This document shows, piece by piece, positions 52,691 through 59,879 of a stretch of DNA of 64,000 nt (position 1 is its first letter; each line of letters starts with the position of its first letter). Source of the DNA: Thiobacillus denitrificans ATCC 25259 (lineage in GTDB: Bacteria > Pseudomonadota > Gammaproteobacteria > Burkholderiales > Thiobacillaceae). The position numbers and the translations under genes are program-made. Below the pieces are notes generated by a model that had not been told where the DNA came from, did not search any database, and saw nothing but the letters and a program-made list of their open reading frames with translations. The stretch is from positions 2,666,001-2,730,000 of the forward strand of contig NC_007404.1 in NCBI RefSeq assembly GCF_000012745.1, written 5' to 3'.

Positions 52691-52960
52691 TCAGGGCGTG
52701 CCTGCGACCAGGCTGTCGATCTGCTGGGCCAGGGCGACCAGGTCGGGGCCGACCTTCTTGCCGTCGGCGTCGAGCGTGACGCTGACGTAGGTCTTGCCGA
52801 AGCTCAGGTTCGGGTAGTGCTGCGCGGCTTCGGCGAGCTCGGCGACGCCGTCGAGGAAGCGCCGCGTTTCGCTGTAGGTCTCGAACTCGAAACGCCGGCT
52901 CAGCATCGGCGGCAGGTCCTGTCGCTGCCAGTGCGGGATCGGGTTGTTGTCGTCAGGCAT
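52691..52960 (-). CDS. acRAF, pterin-carbinolamine-dehydratase-like RubisCO assembly factor
   Basis: The 89-residue protein (MPDDNNPIPHWQRQDLPPMLSRRFEFETYSETRRFLDGVAELAEAAQHYPNLSFGKTYVSVTLD and on) has the PCD-like fold of acRAF, the assembly chaperone of form IA RubisCO found in cso operons. True dehydratases have a HHP active-site motif; here the corresponding region reads AAQHYPNLSF, so catalysis is unlikely. Its ATG overlaps the bacterioferritin-like gene by eight bases. Confidence 0.88.
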   Translation of the reverse strand: MPDDNNPIPHWQRQDLPPMLSRRFEFETYSETRRFLDGVAELAEAAQHYPNLSFGKTYVSVTLDADGKKVGPDLVALAQQIDSLVAGTP

Positions 52961-53396
52961 AACGTTTCTCCTTGCGCACCAGATCGGCTTCCATGCGGTC
53001 GAGTTCCTGCAGATGTTCCAGTTCGTCGTTGAGGATCTTCCGGAACAGCGCGTGATGGACGTCGTCGCGCACCCGCGCGCTATACGCCGCCGCTTCCTCA
53101 TACAAGCGCACCGCCTCGACCTCGAGCACACGATCGATCGCGAGCATCTCCTCGAGGCTGCGCCCGAGCCGCACCGGCGGCAACTGCATCGCGTTCGGCG
53201 CCGTGCCGAGCTTCAGCAGGGCGTCGGTCAGGCTCGCGACGTGACCGAGCTCCTCGATGACGTCCTGGTGGAAATGGCTGCAGTAATCGGCCAGTTTCCA
53301 CAGGTCGCACAGCCGCGACTGGGCCATGTACTGCTGCACCGCAGCGAGCTCGTGCGCCAATGCCCGATTGAGATACCCCAGTAGTCGTGGATCCAT
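52953..53396 (-). CDS. Bacterioferritin-like protein of the carboxysome operon
   Basis: The 147-residue protein starts MDPRLLGYLNRALAHELAAVQQYMAQSRLCDLWKL and forms a four-helix bundle with ferritin-type Glu/His residues (HELAAVQQYM, SHFHQDVIEELGHV, NDELEHLQELDRM). It is shorter than true bacterioferritin (about 155-160). Genes of this type are conserved in cso operons; a role in iron or redox protection around the carboxysome is guessed, not shown. It follows csoS1B after 22 bases. Confidence 0.85.
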   Translation of the reverse strand: MDPRLLGYLNRALAHELAAVQQYMAQSRLCDLWKLADYCSHFHQDVIEELGHVASLTDALLKLGTAPNAMQLPPVRLGRSLEEMLAIDRVLEVEAVRLYEEAAAYSARVRDDVHHALFRKILNDELEHLQELDRMEADLVRKEKRYA

Positions 53397-53418
53397 CGCC
53401 TGTCCTCGCTCTCGCCCG

Positions 53419-53793
53419 TCAGGAGTTGACGCAGGCCACCTCGCCGTCGCGCCCGCCGCCGCCTGCATCAGCCTCGGTCGGCAGGATGCCTTCGACTTCG
53501 TTGTGCACGCGGGCGATGATGTGGGCGGCGACGAGGCCGTCGCCCACGCGCTCGCAGGCATCCGCACCGGCACGCACCGCTGCGTTGACCGCGCCGGTCT
53601 CGCCGCGCACGAGCACGGTGACGTAGCCGCCGCCGACGAACTGGCGGCCGATCAGGCGCACTTCGGCCGCCTTGGTCATGGCGTCCGCCGCCTCGATGGC
53701 GGGCACCAGACCGCGGGTTTCGATCATGCCGAGAGCGATGCCGGTGGCGGTACCTGTCACGCTCGACCGCTGCGCTTCAACTACCATGTCCAT
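53419..53793 (-). CDS. csoS1B: CsoS1-type carboxysome shell hexamer protein with extended ends
   Basis: The 124-residue BMC-domain protein has about 22 extra residues at the front (MDMVVEAQRSSVTGTATG) and a Gly-rich C-terminal tail (ADAGGGGRDGEVACVNS) around a core that is nearly identical to the two next paralogues (IALGMIETRGLVPAIEAADAM, VGGGYVTVLVRGETGAVNAAV). CsoS1 hexamers tile the facets of the shell. By order (third and last csoS1) it corresponds to csoS1B. The start at 53793 is the only ATG with the BMC frame. Confidence 0.93.
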   Translation of the reverse strand: MDMVVEAQRSSVTGTATGIALGMIETRGLVPAIEAADAMTKAAEVRLIGRQFVGGGYVTVLVRGETGAVNAAVRAGADACERVGDGLVAAHIIARVHNEVEGILPTEADAGGGGRDGEVACVNS

Positions 53794-54438
53794 GGCCGTG
53801 CCCTCGTCAGGCCGCGGCGGCTTCGGCCGTCGGCAGGATGTTTTCGACCTCGCTGTGCACGCGAGCGATGATGTGGGCGGCGACCAGGCCGTCACCCACA
53901 CGCTCGCACGCATCCGCACCGGCGCGCACCGCCGCGTTGACCGCGCCAGTCTCGCCGCGCACGAGCACGGTGACGTAGCCGCCGCCGACGAACTGGCGGC
54001 CGATCAGGCGCACTTCAGCCGCCTTGGTCATCGCGTCCGCCGCTTCGATCGCGGGAACCAGCCCGCGGGTTTCGATCATGCCGAGGGCAATGCCCGTCAT
54101 TCCAGTAGCCATTTTGCTATCTCCTATTACAAGTTGCGTTCACCCGGTCAGGCCGCGGCTGCGGTCGGCAGGATGTTTTCGACTTCGTTGTGCACGCGGG
54201 CGATGATGTGGGCGGCGACCAGGCCGTCACCCACGCGCTCGCAAGCGTCCGCACCGGCACGCACCGCAGCGTTGACCGCACCGGTCTCGCCGCGCACGAG
54301 CACGGTGACGTAACCGCCGCCGACGAACTGGCGACCGATCAGGCGCACTTCAGCCGCTTTGGTCATGGCGTCGGCGGCTTCGATCGCCGGCACCAGACCA
54401 CGCGTTTCAATCATTCCAAGGGCGATGCCCGTCATTGC
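53440..54438. repeat. Three tandem near-identical BMC coding repeats
   Basis: The three csoS1 genes share long stretches of DNA identity (e.g. the segment encoding GMIETRGLVPAIEAADAM through AAHIIARVH) with a period of about 330 bases. The similarity is coding and reflects recent duplication or gene conversion, not a mobile element. Confidence 0.85.
53807..54112 (-). CDS. csoS1A: CsoS1 carboxysome shell hexamer protein
   Basis: The 101-residue single BMC-domain protein (MATGMTGIALGMIETRGLV, ending VENILPTAEAAAA) is the middle of the three paralogues. The GERVGDGLVAAHIIARVH-type segment after RAGADACE lines the hexamer pore region together with the FVGGGY loop, which in CsoS1 proteins is thought to pass bicarbonate and RuBP. 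Ribosome site AGGAGATAGCAAA precedes it. Confidence 0.95.
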   Translation of the reverse strand: MATGMTGIALGMIETRGLVPAIEAADAMTKAAEVRLIGRQFVGGGYVTVLVRGETGAVNAAVRAGADACERVGDGLVAAHIIARVHSEVENILPTAEAAAA

Positions 54439-54447
54439 GTTTGCCAT
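54148..54447 (-). CDS. csoS1C: CsoS1 carboxysome shell hexamer protein
   Basis: The 99-residue BMC-domain protein starts MANAMTGIALGMIETRGLV and ends ENILPTAAAA. It differs from the middle paralogue in only a few positions (N versus S in VHNEVENILP, shorter tail). Position after csoS4B corresponds to csoS1C in Halothiobacillus. Its strong ribosome site AAAGGAGAAAC lies inside the read-through end of csoS4B. Confidence 0.95.
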   Translation of the reverse strand: MANAMTGIALGMIETRGLVPAIEAADAMTKAAEVRLIGRQFVGGGYVTVLVRGETGAVNAAVRAGADACERVGDGLVAAHIIARVHNEVENILPTAAAA

Positions 54448-54749
54448 GATGTTTCTCCTTTACACGTTAATGAAACTGCCTTCGTTGCCTCGTGGTGCCC
54501 ATCCACCACATCCCACTGATCGATGATCCCGAGGATCGTCAAATCGGTAAGAATCCTGTAATCGCCGGCGCCGTAGCGAGCGGCCGAGCCGCCGGCGGTG
54601 AATACCCATTTGCCTTCCGGCACGCCGACCGGGTCGACAGCCACGGCGAGCACGCCTTTCTGGTCGGCCAGTACGCGCAGCGACGCGCTGTACAGGCCGG
54701 GGATGCGCCGGGTGCAGACCAGATCCGACATCACGCGCATGATTTCCAT
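54432..54749 (-). CDS. csoS4B: CsoS4B carboxysome vertex pentamer protein with C-terminal extension
   Basis: The 105-residue protein has the EutN/CcmL pentamer fold (MEIMRVMSDLVCTRRIPGLYSASLRVL, VAVDPVGVPEGKWVFTAGGSAARYGAGDYRILTDLTILGIIDQW). Usual length is about 80 residues; here the frame runs 24 codons further (VVDGHHEATKAVSLTCKGETSWQTQ), passes through the csoS1C ribosome site and ends 16 bases inside csoS1C. Its ATG overlaps the csoS4A stop (TGATG). Pentamers close the twelve vertices of the shell. Confidence 0.93.
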   Translation of the reverse strand: MEIMRVMSDLVCTRRIPGLYSASLRVLADQKGVLAVAVDPVGVPEGKWVFTAGGSAARYGAGDYRILTDLTILGIIDQWDVVDGHHEATKAVSLTCKGETSWQTQ

Positions 54750-55003
54750 CAGTGCTGCTCCTGCCAGTGATCGATGATGCCGATGATCGTCAGATCGCTC
54801 GGAAAGTCCTTCGCGCCGGCCGCCTCGCGCGCCGCCGAACTGCCGACGCAGATGACCCAGTCGCCCGGAATGCAGCCGACCGCGTCGACCGCGACGCTGC
54901 GCGTGCCGCCAGCCTTCTCGCGCACGACCAGCAGCGGACGGTGGCCCATTTCGCGCACGCGGTTGGTCGAGACCAGGGTTTTTTCCACTTGCATGATCTT
55001 CAT
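54749..55003 (-). CDS. csoS4A: CsoS4A carboxysome vertex pentamer protein
   Basis: The 84-residue pentamer subunit starts MKIMQVEKTLVSTNRVREMGHRPLLVVREKAGG and ends SDLTIIGIIDHWQEQH. It has the usual length and the GDWVICVGSSAAR segment of CcmL/CsoS4 proteins. It caps shell vertices with CsoS4B. It lies nine bases after csoSCA and its TGA shares the A with the csoS4B ATG. Confidence 0.95.
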   Translation of the reverse strand: MKIMQVEKTLVSTNRVREMGHRPLLVVREKAGGTRSVAVDAVGCIPGDWVICVGSSAAREAAGAKDFPSDLTIIGIIDHWQEQH

Positions 55004-55012
55004 TGCTTCACC

Positions 55013-56590
55013 TCAATGACCCTGCGAGTTGCCATCGCAATCCGTCACCGCTTCGTGCGCGCTGCCCGGGCCCTTGCCCTGCACGGTCATGCCGCAATAG
55101 AGCAGGCCTTCCTTGGCCAGATGCGGGTAGCGCGTCTCGATCGCGGCCTTGACCCGGCGGCAGCGCGCGACCGCGCGCTCGCGCGAACCGGGCACCTGTG
55201 CGTCGTAGCGATAATGGATCGCGATCGGAATCGGCAGCCCGCGCGCCACGTTGAGACCGCTGAAAATCTTGACGCCGACGTCCATGTCCGCCGCGCCCTC
55301 CTCGATCGTGTGCAGGTGACCGAAGTAGGCGAGGTTGCGCAGGAAGACCTCGTCGAAGCCGTCGCCGATGTTGATGAAACGTTCGGCGTGGCCGATGTCG
55401 GCATAGCGGCCGTTGTGCTGCGCGCAGACGTAGTCGATCTGCGACAGGTTGTTCGTCAGCAGCCGTTCGATCAGCCGGCGCATGCCCGACTCGGGTGCGC
55501 TGCGGCCGTGTTCGCGCGCGGCTTCGTCGATCGCGGTGTCGAGCCGCCAGCGCGCCTCCGAGGCGGCCATGCCCGCGGTCTGGCGATAAACGGCGAGATT
55601 GTCGACCGCGCAGTCGGTGCGCATCGCGCCGTCGGCGTCGGGCACGTGAACCCGGATCGCGTCGGTGTCGGTGTCGACGCCGATCAGCAGCGTCGCGACC
55701 GAAGCCCCGCAGCAGAAGCCGTTCTCGATCGCGGTGCGGAATGCGGCCAGGCGATCGAGCGCAGCCTGGGCCGCGCGCGTGTCGTCACTGCCGTGCGCGG
55801 CGCAGCCCTCGTGTTCGGGATCCGAGCTGCTGAAGTGGTAGACCGCGATCTTGAGGTAGCGGGTACCGGCGTCAGACGTCGTCGGCACGCCCTCGCGGAA
55901 GCGGCGCAGTTCGGTCTCGGTCCAGTGCTTGACGTTGAGCTCGACGTCGAACAGCGCGCCGGCATACGACTTGCGGCGGTGCACGGCCTGGTGCGGCAGG
56001 CGCAGCACGAACTGAAGCAGACCCTTGAGACGGCCGTCGGCGCAGGAACTGATGTCGACCTCGTGAAACCCGCATTCGATGAAGAAGCGTTCGACGGCCT
56101 GCGCTTCGGCGTGCCCGTCCCAGCGCGCCGTGAAGTCGCGCGCCAGCCAGTGGTAGGTCTGCAGCACGCTGTGACCGTAGAGCGCGCGCATGTCGAGCGT
56201 GGTGATCCAGGCGTCGGCGAGCACCGCTTCAGGCAGCGTGAAACCGAGGCGCTCGCCCGCGATCTGCTGGGCGCGCTGCTCGAAACCGGCTTCATGCTGC
56301 AGCCCGGCGATCTCCTTGAGCGTCGGCACGATCGCATCGAAACGTTCGCGCACCGTGCGCTCGTATTCGGCGAGCTCGGCATTGCGCACGGCGTCGATGA
56401 GCGGGTGGGCCTGCGGTGCGCACGCGCTGCTCACGCATTCGCCACCGCGCGCCTCCATCCCGGGCGGGCAGAAGCTCGCGCGCTGCGGCCAGCTCGGCAG
56501 CGATTGCGCAGCCGGCGCGGTGCGCATCGCCATGCCGACTGGAGCCGGCCGGCGCGCACCCATCGCTTCGAGACGTTGACGCGTATTCAT
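55013..56590 (-). CDS. csoSCA: CsoSCA, carboxysomal beta-class-derived carbonic anhydrase
   Basis: The 525-residue enzyme converts bicarbonate to CO2 inside the shell. The Zn ligands and catalytic dyad of the Halothiobacillus enzyme are present: C183, D185 and R187 in SSCADGRLKG, H252 in YHFSSSD and C263 in HEGCAAHG. The N-terminal ~60 residues, rich in Ala, Pro and Cys, form the flexible part which in Halothiobacillus tethers the enzyme to RubisCO; the C-terminal third is the degenerate second beta-CA-like domain. Also called CsoS3. It lies 25 bases after csoS2. Confidence 0.97.
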   Translation of the reverse strand: MNTRQRLEAMGARRPAPVGMAMRTAPAAQSLPSWPQRASFCPPGMEARGGECVSSACAPQAHPLIDAVRNAELAEYERTVRERFDAIVPTLKEIAGLQHEAGFEQRAQQIAGERLGFTLPEAVLADAWITTLDMRALYGHSVLQTYHWLARDFTARWDGHAEAQAVERFFIECGFHEVDISSCADGRLKGLLQFVLRLPHQAVHRRKSYAGALFDVELNVKHWTETELRRFREGVPTTSDAGTRYLKIAVYHFSSSDPEHEGCAAHGSDDTRAAQAALDRLAAFRTAIENGFCCGASVATLLIGVDTDTDAIRVHVPDADGAMRTDCAVDNLAVYRQTAGMAASEARWRLDTAIDEAAREHGRSAPESGMRRLIERLLTNNLSQIDYVCAQHNGRYADIGHAERFINIGDGFDEVFLRNLAYFGHLHTIEEGAADMDVGVKIFSGLNVARGLPIPIAIHYRYDAQVPGSRERAVARCRRVKAAIETRYPHLAKEGLLYCGMTVQGKGPGSAHEAVTDCDGNSQGH

Positions 56591-56615
56591 GCCTGATTAC
56601 CCTGGTCCGCCCTGC

Positions 56616-58619
56616 TCAGCCGCGCGCGCCACCGGAGACGGTGATCGTCGCCCCGGCGCTCGCGTTGCCGGCGCTACCGGTGATGCGGCTGGCCGGAGGC
56701 GCCGGCGTCTCGACATCGCGGAACGCGCGCGCACCCACGCCGTTGCCGCGCGCATCGCCGCGCTGCGTCGGATTGCGGCGCGTCGCCGGGCCTTCGGTAC
56801 CGGTCACGCGGCCACCGCGATCCCAAGCGTCGCCGGTGATGCGGCGCTCGCGCCCTTCGCCGGTGATGCGATCGGGCGCCGCTTCGGCGACGGGCTCCGG
56901 TGCGGCGGGCACAGGCGCTGCCGGGACCGGCGCGGGGCCGGCTTCGTCGCGGTAGCGGAATTCGGGCGTGCCGGAGACGAGGCCGGTCGCACGGGTCAGC
57001 GGACCGGTGACGCGGCCGCCGACACCGTAGGCGCTACCGGTGACACGCCGCGCTTCGCTCGAGGCCGCGGCGCGCGCCGGCGACATGACGGAGAAGTCGC
57101 CGGTGCGGTTGCCGCCCTGGCCCGCGTCCATCGCGTTGCCGGTGATCGACGCCGGCGCCTGCGTGCCTTCGGGGCCGCGGCTGCGGTAGGCCCGCGCCAT
57201 CGGCGCACCGCCGCAGACAGCCGCCGCCTGACCTTCGCCGAGGTAGGGCGTGCCGCTGACGGGCTGACAGGTGCCGCGCTCGTTGCCGGTCATCTTCGCG
57301 TCCGGCCCCGGCTGGATGCCGGTCAGATCGGCGTTGCGGCTGAGGCGGGCGCGGTTGATCGCTTCCGCCGCGGTGCGCGCCGCGCAGAACTCGGCGTACT
57401 GCTCGGCGCCGATGTAGGAGGTCCCGGTTACCGGCTTGCACGTGCCGTGCTCGTCGCCGGTCACGCGCGCCGCCCGGCCGACCTGCGTGCCGGACACGTC
57501 CTGGCCCGCGAAGGTGCGCGAGACGCCGACCTTGGCCGGTGACTGGTAGGGTTCGGTGCGGCAGAAGGAAACGAATTCTTCGGTATTGACGTAGTCGGAA
57601 CCCGTCACACGCGCGCAGGCGCCCGGCTCATCGCCGGAAAGTTTCGACGAGCGTCCCGGTAGGGTTCCGCTCACCGTTGCGCCAGCCCCCGTGCGACGGG
57701 TTTCCACCTTTTTTGGGCCGCGGCCCTCAGTGGTGCTGCGTGCCGAGCCGTCGGCGTAGGCGCTGCCCGTGATCGAGCGCGCCGCGCCGGCTTCGCCGCC
57801 GGTCACATTCACGTTGCGCGCGAGGTCGCTGCCGGACACGGCATTGCGCGCTGCGGTCATGCCCATCACCGCTTTTTCGGGGCGCGGCTCGGGCGTGGTG
57901 CCGCAGAACTCGCCGGCCTGCTCGGCGGCGAGGTATTCGGTGCCGGTCACGCGCTTGCAGGTGCCGGTCTCGTCGCCGGTCACGCGGGTGCTGCGGCCGA
58001 CTTCGGTTCCGGTCACGCGACGGCCGCGGCTCGTGCTGGTCTGGCCGACTTTGGCCGGCGCCGGCTCGGGCAGCGTGCCGCAGAATTCGCCGAACTGCTC
58101 GGCGCCGACGTATTCGGTGCCGGTGACGGTGCGGCAGGTGCCCGACTCGTTGCCGGTCACGCGCGTGGTGCGCTCGACCTGGTTTCCGGTCACCGTGCTG
58201 CCGGCGAGCGTCGTGCCGGTCTGGACCTTCGGCGGCTCGGGCTTGACGCGGCCGCAGGGACGGCACGGCGGTGCATCGCCGCGGCCTTTCTGCGACTGCT
58301 CGATGCGACGCTTGCGCACGGCCGAGATCGGGGCCGGCGCCACGGGAGCGGCGGCGGGGCGCGCTTCCTCGACGCGGGCGGCAAAGGTTTCGCCGTGCTG
58401 GCAGCCGCAGCTCGCGGCGGGCGCTGCCGAGGCAGCGGGGGTCGACGCCGGCGGGGTGGCTCGCGCAGCGAGGCGGGCTTCGGTGGCGCTCCGGGGCTTG
58501 GCAGCCTGGCCGCTCTGGAGCGCGCTCTTCCCATGGATGGAGAGCGCGCGCCGGCGGGCGAGGGCCGCTTCGCGGCCGCTGAGCCGTTCACCGGTCGCAG
58601 TTGCAGTCGCTTCACTCAT
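56616..58619 (-). CDS. csoS2: CsoS2 carboxysome scaffold protein
   Basis: The 667-residue disordered scaffold links RubisCO to the shell. The N-terminal part (1-134) has one clear N-repeat (GREAALARRRALSIHGKSAL, 15-34) and one weak one (AVRKRRIEQSQKGRG), fewer than the four of Halothiobacillus CsoS2 (869 aa). Then come about six M-repeats (VTGxxxG...VTGTEYxGxEQ...FCGT, about 135-450), with the third degenerate, a C-region (450-640) and the conserved end ITVSGGARG. A -1 frameshift signal lies at codon 304 (57708-57714), which would give a short CsoS2A form of about 330 residues. It is the first gene of the cso operon, with no cbbLS before it. Start at 58619 after AACGAGATT. Confidence 0.96.
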   Translation of the reverse strand: MSEATATATGERLSGREAALARRRALSIHGKSALQSGQAAKPRSATEARLAARATPPASTPAASAAPAASCGCQHGETFAARVEEARPAAAPVAPAPISAVRKRRIEQSQKGRGDAPPCRPCGRVKPEPPKVQTGTTLAGSTVTGNQVERTTRVTGNESGTCRTVTGTEYVGAEQFGEFCGTLPEPAPAKVGQTSTSRGRRVTGTEVGRSTRVTGDETGTCKRVTGTEYLAAEQAGEFCGTTPEPRPEKAVMGMTAARNAVSGSDLARNVNVTGGEAGAARSITGSAYADGSARSTTEGRGPKKVETRRTGAGATVSGTLPGRSSKLSGDEPGACARVTGSDYVNTEEFVSFCRTEPYQSPAKVGVSRTFAGQDVSGTQVGRAARVTGDEHGTCKPVTGTSYIGAEQYAEFCAARTAAEAINRARLSRNADLTGIQPGPDAKMTGNERGTCQPVSGTPYLGEGQAAAVCGGAPMARAYRSRGPEGTQAPASITGNAMDAGQGGNRTGDFSVMSPARAAASSEARRVTGSAYGVGGRVTGPLTRATGLVSGTPEFRYRDEAGPAPVPAAPVPAAPEPVAEAAPDRITGEGRERRITGDAWDRGGRVTGTEGPATRRNPTQRGDARGNGVGARAFRDVETPAPPASRITGSAGNASAGATITVSGGARG
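57628..57714 (-). promoter_or_regulatory. csoS2: Programmed -1 ribosomal frameshift signal in csoS2
   Basis: In the coding strand the zero-frame codons CCA AAA AAG give the slippery heptamer A-AAA-AAG (57708-57714), the same as in E. coli dnaX. Seven bases later CCCGT-CGC-ACGGG (57688-57700) forms a compact hairpin. After a -1 slip, 26 codons are read to a TGA at 57628-57630. Frameshifting in csoS2 is established in Halothiobacillus; use here is inferred. Confidence 0.8.
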
Positions 58620-58790
58620 AATCTCGTTTCCTTATGCATCAGCGGTTGATCATTAGGTGCTGGCGTCGGGCTTGAATGGCCTATCGCCCTTGTTGTCACT
58701 ATAAAGAGCTCGTTACATAATAAAAAATGAATAATATTTATTATTGCCATTCACTATCGTGAATGGATCGACATCAAGGAAAGGGCTTCC
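58620..58790. promoter_or_regulatory. csoS2/cbbR divergent control region with operators
   Basis: The 171-bp spacer turns AT-rich towards cbbR. It carries AATAAT-ATTT-ATTATT (58730-58745) and directly next to it the perfect repeat CCATTCAC-TATC-GTGAATGG (58747-58766), 24 bases before the cbbR ATG at 58791. The repeats fit dimeric LysR sites. Candidate -10 elements (TATAAAG at 58700) lie between. CbbR binding is inferred. Confidence 0.6.
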
Positions 58791-59741
58791 ATGAACGTGA
58801 CATTTCGCCAGCTGCGCCTGCTCGAAGCGGTGGCGCGGCACTCCAGCTTCACCCGCGCCTCCGAGGAGCTGCACCTGACGCAGCCGGCGGTCTCCACCCA
58901 GATCAAGCAGCTCGAGGAGGAGATCGGCATGCCGCTGTTCGAGCAGATGGGCAAGAAGATCTTCCTCACCGAGGCCGGCAAGGAGGTCTACGCCTTCAGC
59001 CGCAATTTGGCGCAGCAGTTCCGCGACATCGAATCCGTGCTCGACGACATGAAAGGCGTCAAGCGCGGCACGCTGTCGCTCACCGTCACGAGCACCGGCA
59101 AGTATTTCGCGCCCTACCTGCTCGCGGCCTTCCTCAAGCGCTATCCCGGCACCCAGGTTCATCTCGAGGTCACCAACCGCGAGGAGGTCGTCCAGCAGCT
59201 GCACGACAACACCCCCGACATGGCGATCATGGGCACGCCGCCGGAGCACATCGAACTGCATTCGCAGGCCTTCATGCAGAACCCGCTCGTCATCATCGCG
59301 CCGCCGGACCATCCGCTGGTCGGCGTGTCGCGCGTGCCGCTCAGCCGGCTGGTCGAGGAAAACTTCATCCTGCGCGAGCGCGGCTCCGGCACGCGCAACG
59401 CGGTCGAGCGCTTCTTCGAGCAGCGCGGCATCAAGCTCAACACATCGATGGAAATGAGCCGCAACGAGGCGATCAAGCACGCGGTGATGGCCGGTCTGGG
59501 CCTCGGCATCGTGTCGCTGCACACGCTCGAATTCGAGCTCGCGCTGAGCCGCATCGCGCTGCTCAGCGTCGAGAGCTTCCCGATCATGAAGGAGTGGTAC
59601 CTCGTCCATCGCAACGGCAAGCGCATGTCGCCGATCGCGCAGGCCTTCCACCAGTTCGTGCTCAACGAGGCCGACCGCATCATGAAGCTGCCGCAGCCGA
59701 AGCCGGTGACACGCTCGCGCCGGCGCGTGACGCGCTCGTAA
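58791..59741 (+). CDS. cbbR: CbbR, LysR-type regulator facing the carboxysome operon
   Basis: The 316-residue protein starts MNVTFRQLRLLEAVARHSSFTRASEELHLTQPAVSTQIKQLEEEIG and contains the CbbR effector motifs (PPDHPLVGVSRVP, RERGSGTRNAVERFFEQRG, MSRNEAIKHAVMAGLGLGIVSLHTLEFEL). The C terminus is basic (TRSRRRVTRS). It is divergent from csoS2 and probably controls carboxysome synthesis, perhaps also the convergent DAB operon. Third of three cbbR paralogues in the window. Confidence 0.93.
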   Translation: MNVTFRQLRLLEAVARHSSFTRASEELHLTQPAVSTQIKQLEEEIGMPLFEQMGKKIFLTEAGKEVYAFSRNLAQQFRDIESVLDDMKGVKRGTLSLTVTSTGKYFAPYLLAAFLKRYPGTQVHLEVTNREEVVQQLHDNTPDMAIMGTPPEHIELHSQAFMQNPLVIIAPPDHPLVGVSRVPLSRLVEENFILRERGSGTRNAVERFFEQRGIKLNTSMEMSRNEAIKHAVMAGLGLGIVSLHTLEFELALSRIALLSVESFPIMKEWYLVHRNGKRMSPIAQAFHQFVLNEADRIMKLPQPKPVTRSRRRVTRS

Positions 59742-59761
59742 CGGGTTTCCAACGGCGGCGC

Positions 59762-59879
59762 AGGAACCTCTGAAAAACGTCGCGAGCACGCCCGGAGGCT
59801 GACGGGAGCGCAACTGTACGCCGAGTACACGGAGCATCACAGGCAGTCAGGCGGGCGCAGTCGTTTTGCAAGGGTTCCT
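59762..59879. repeat. 118-bp element with imperfect terminal inverted repeats
   Basis: AGGAACCTCTGAAAAACG (59762-59779) faces CGTTTTGCAAGGGTTCCT (59862-59879). The outer seven and inner six bases of the arms are perfect inverses. It fills the spacer between the cbbR and CPII stops and its right end touches the CPII stop codon. It has no coding frame and looks like a small non-autonomous (MITE-like) or palindromic repeat. Confidence 0.5.

Noticed and set aside
53419..54447. Tandem DNA repeats as a CRISPR array or mobile element
   Set aside because: Period is about 330 bases and each unit encodes a full BMC protein; this is gene duplication.
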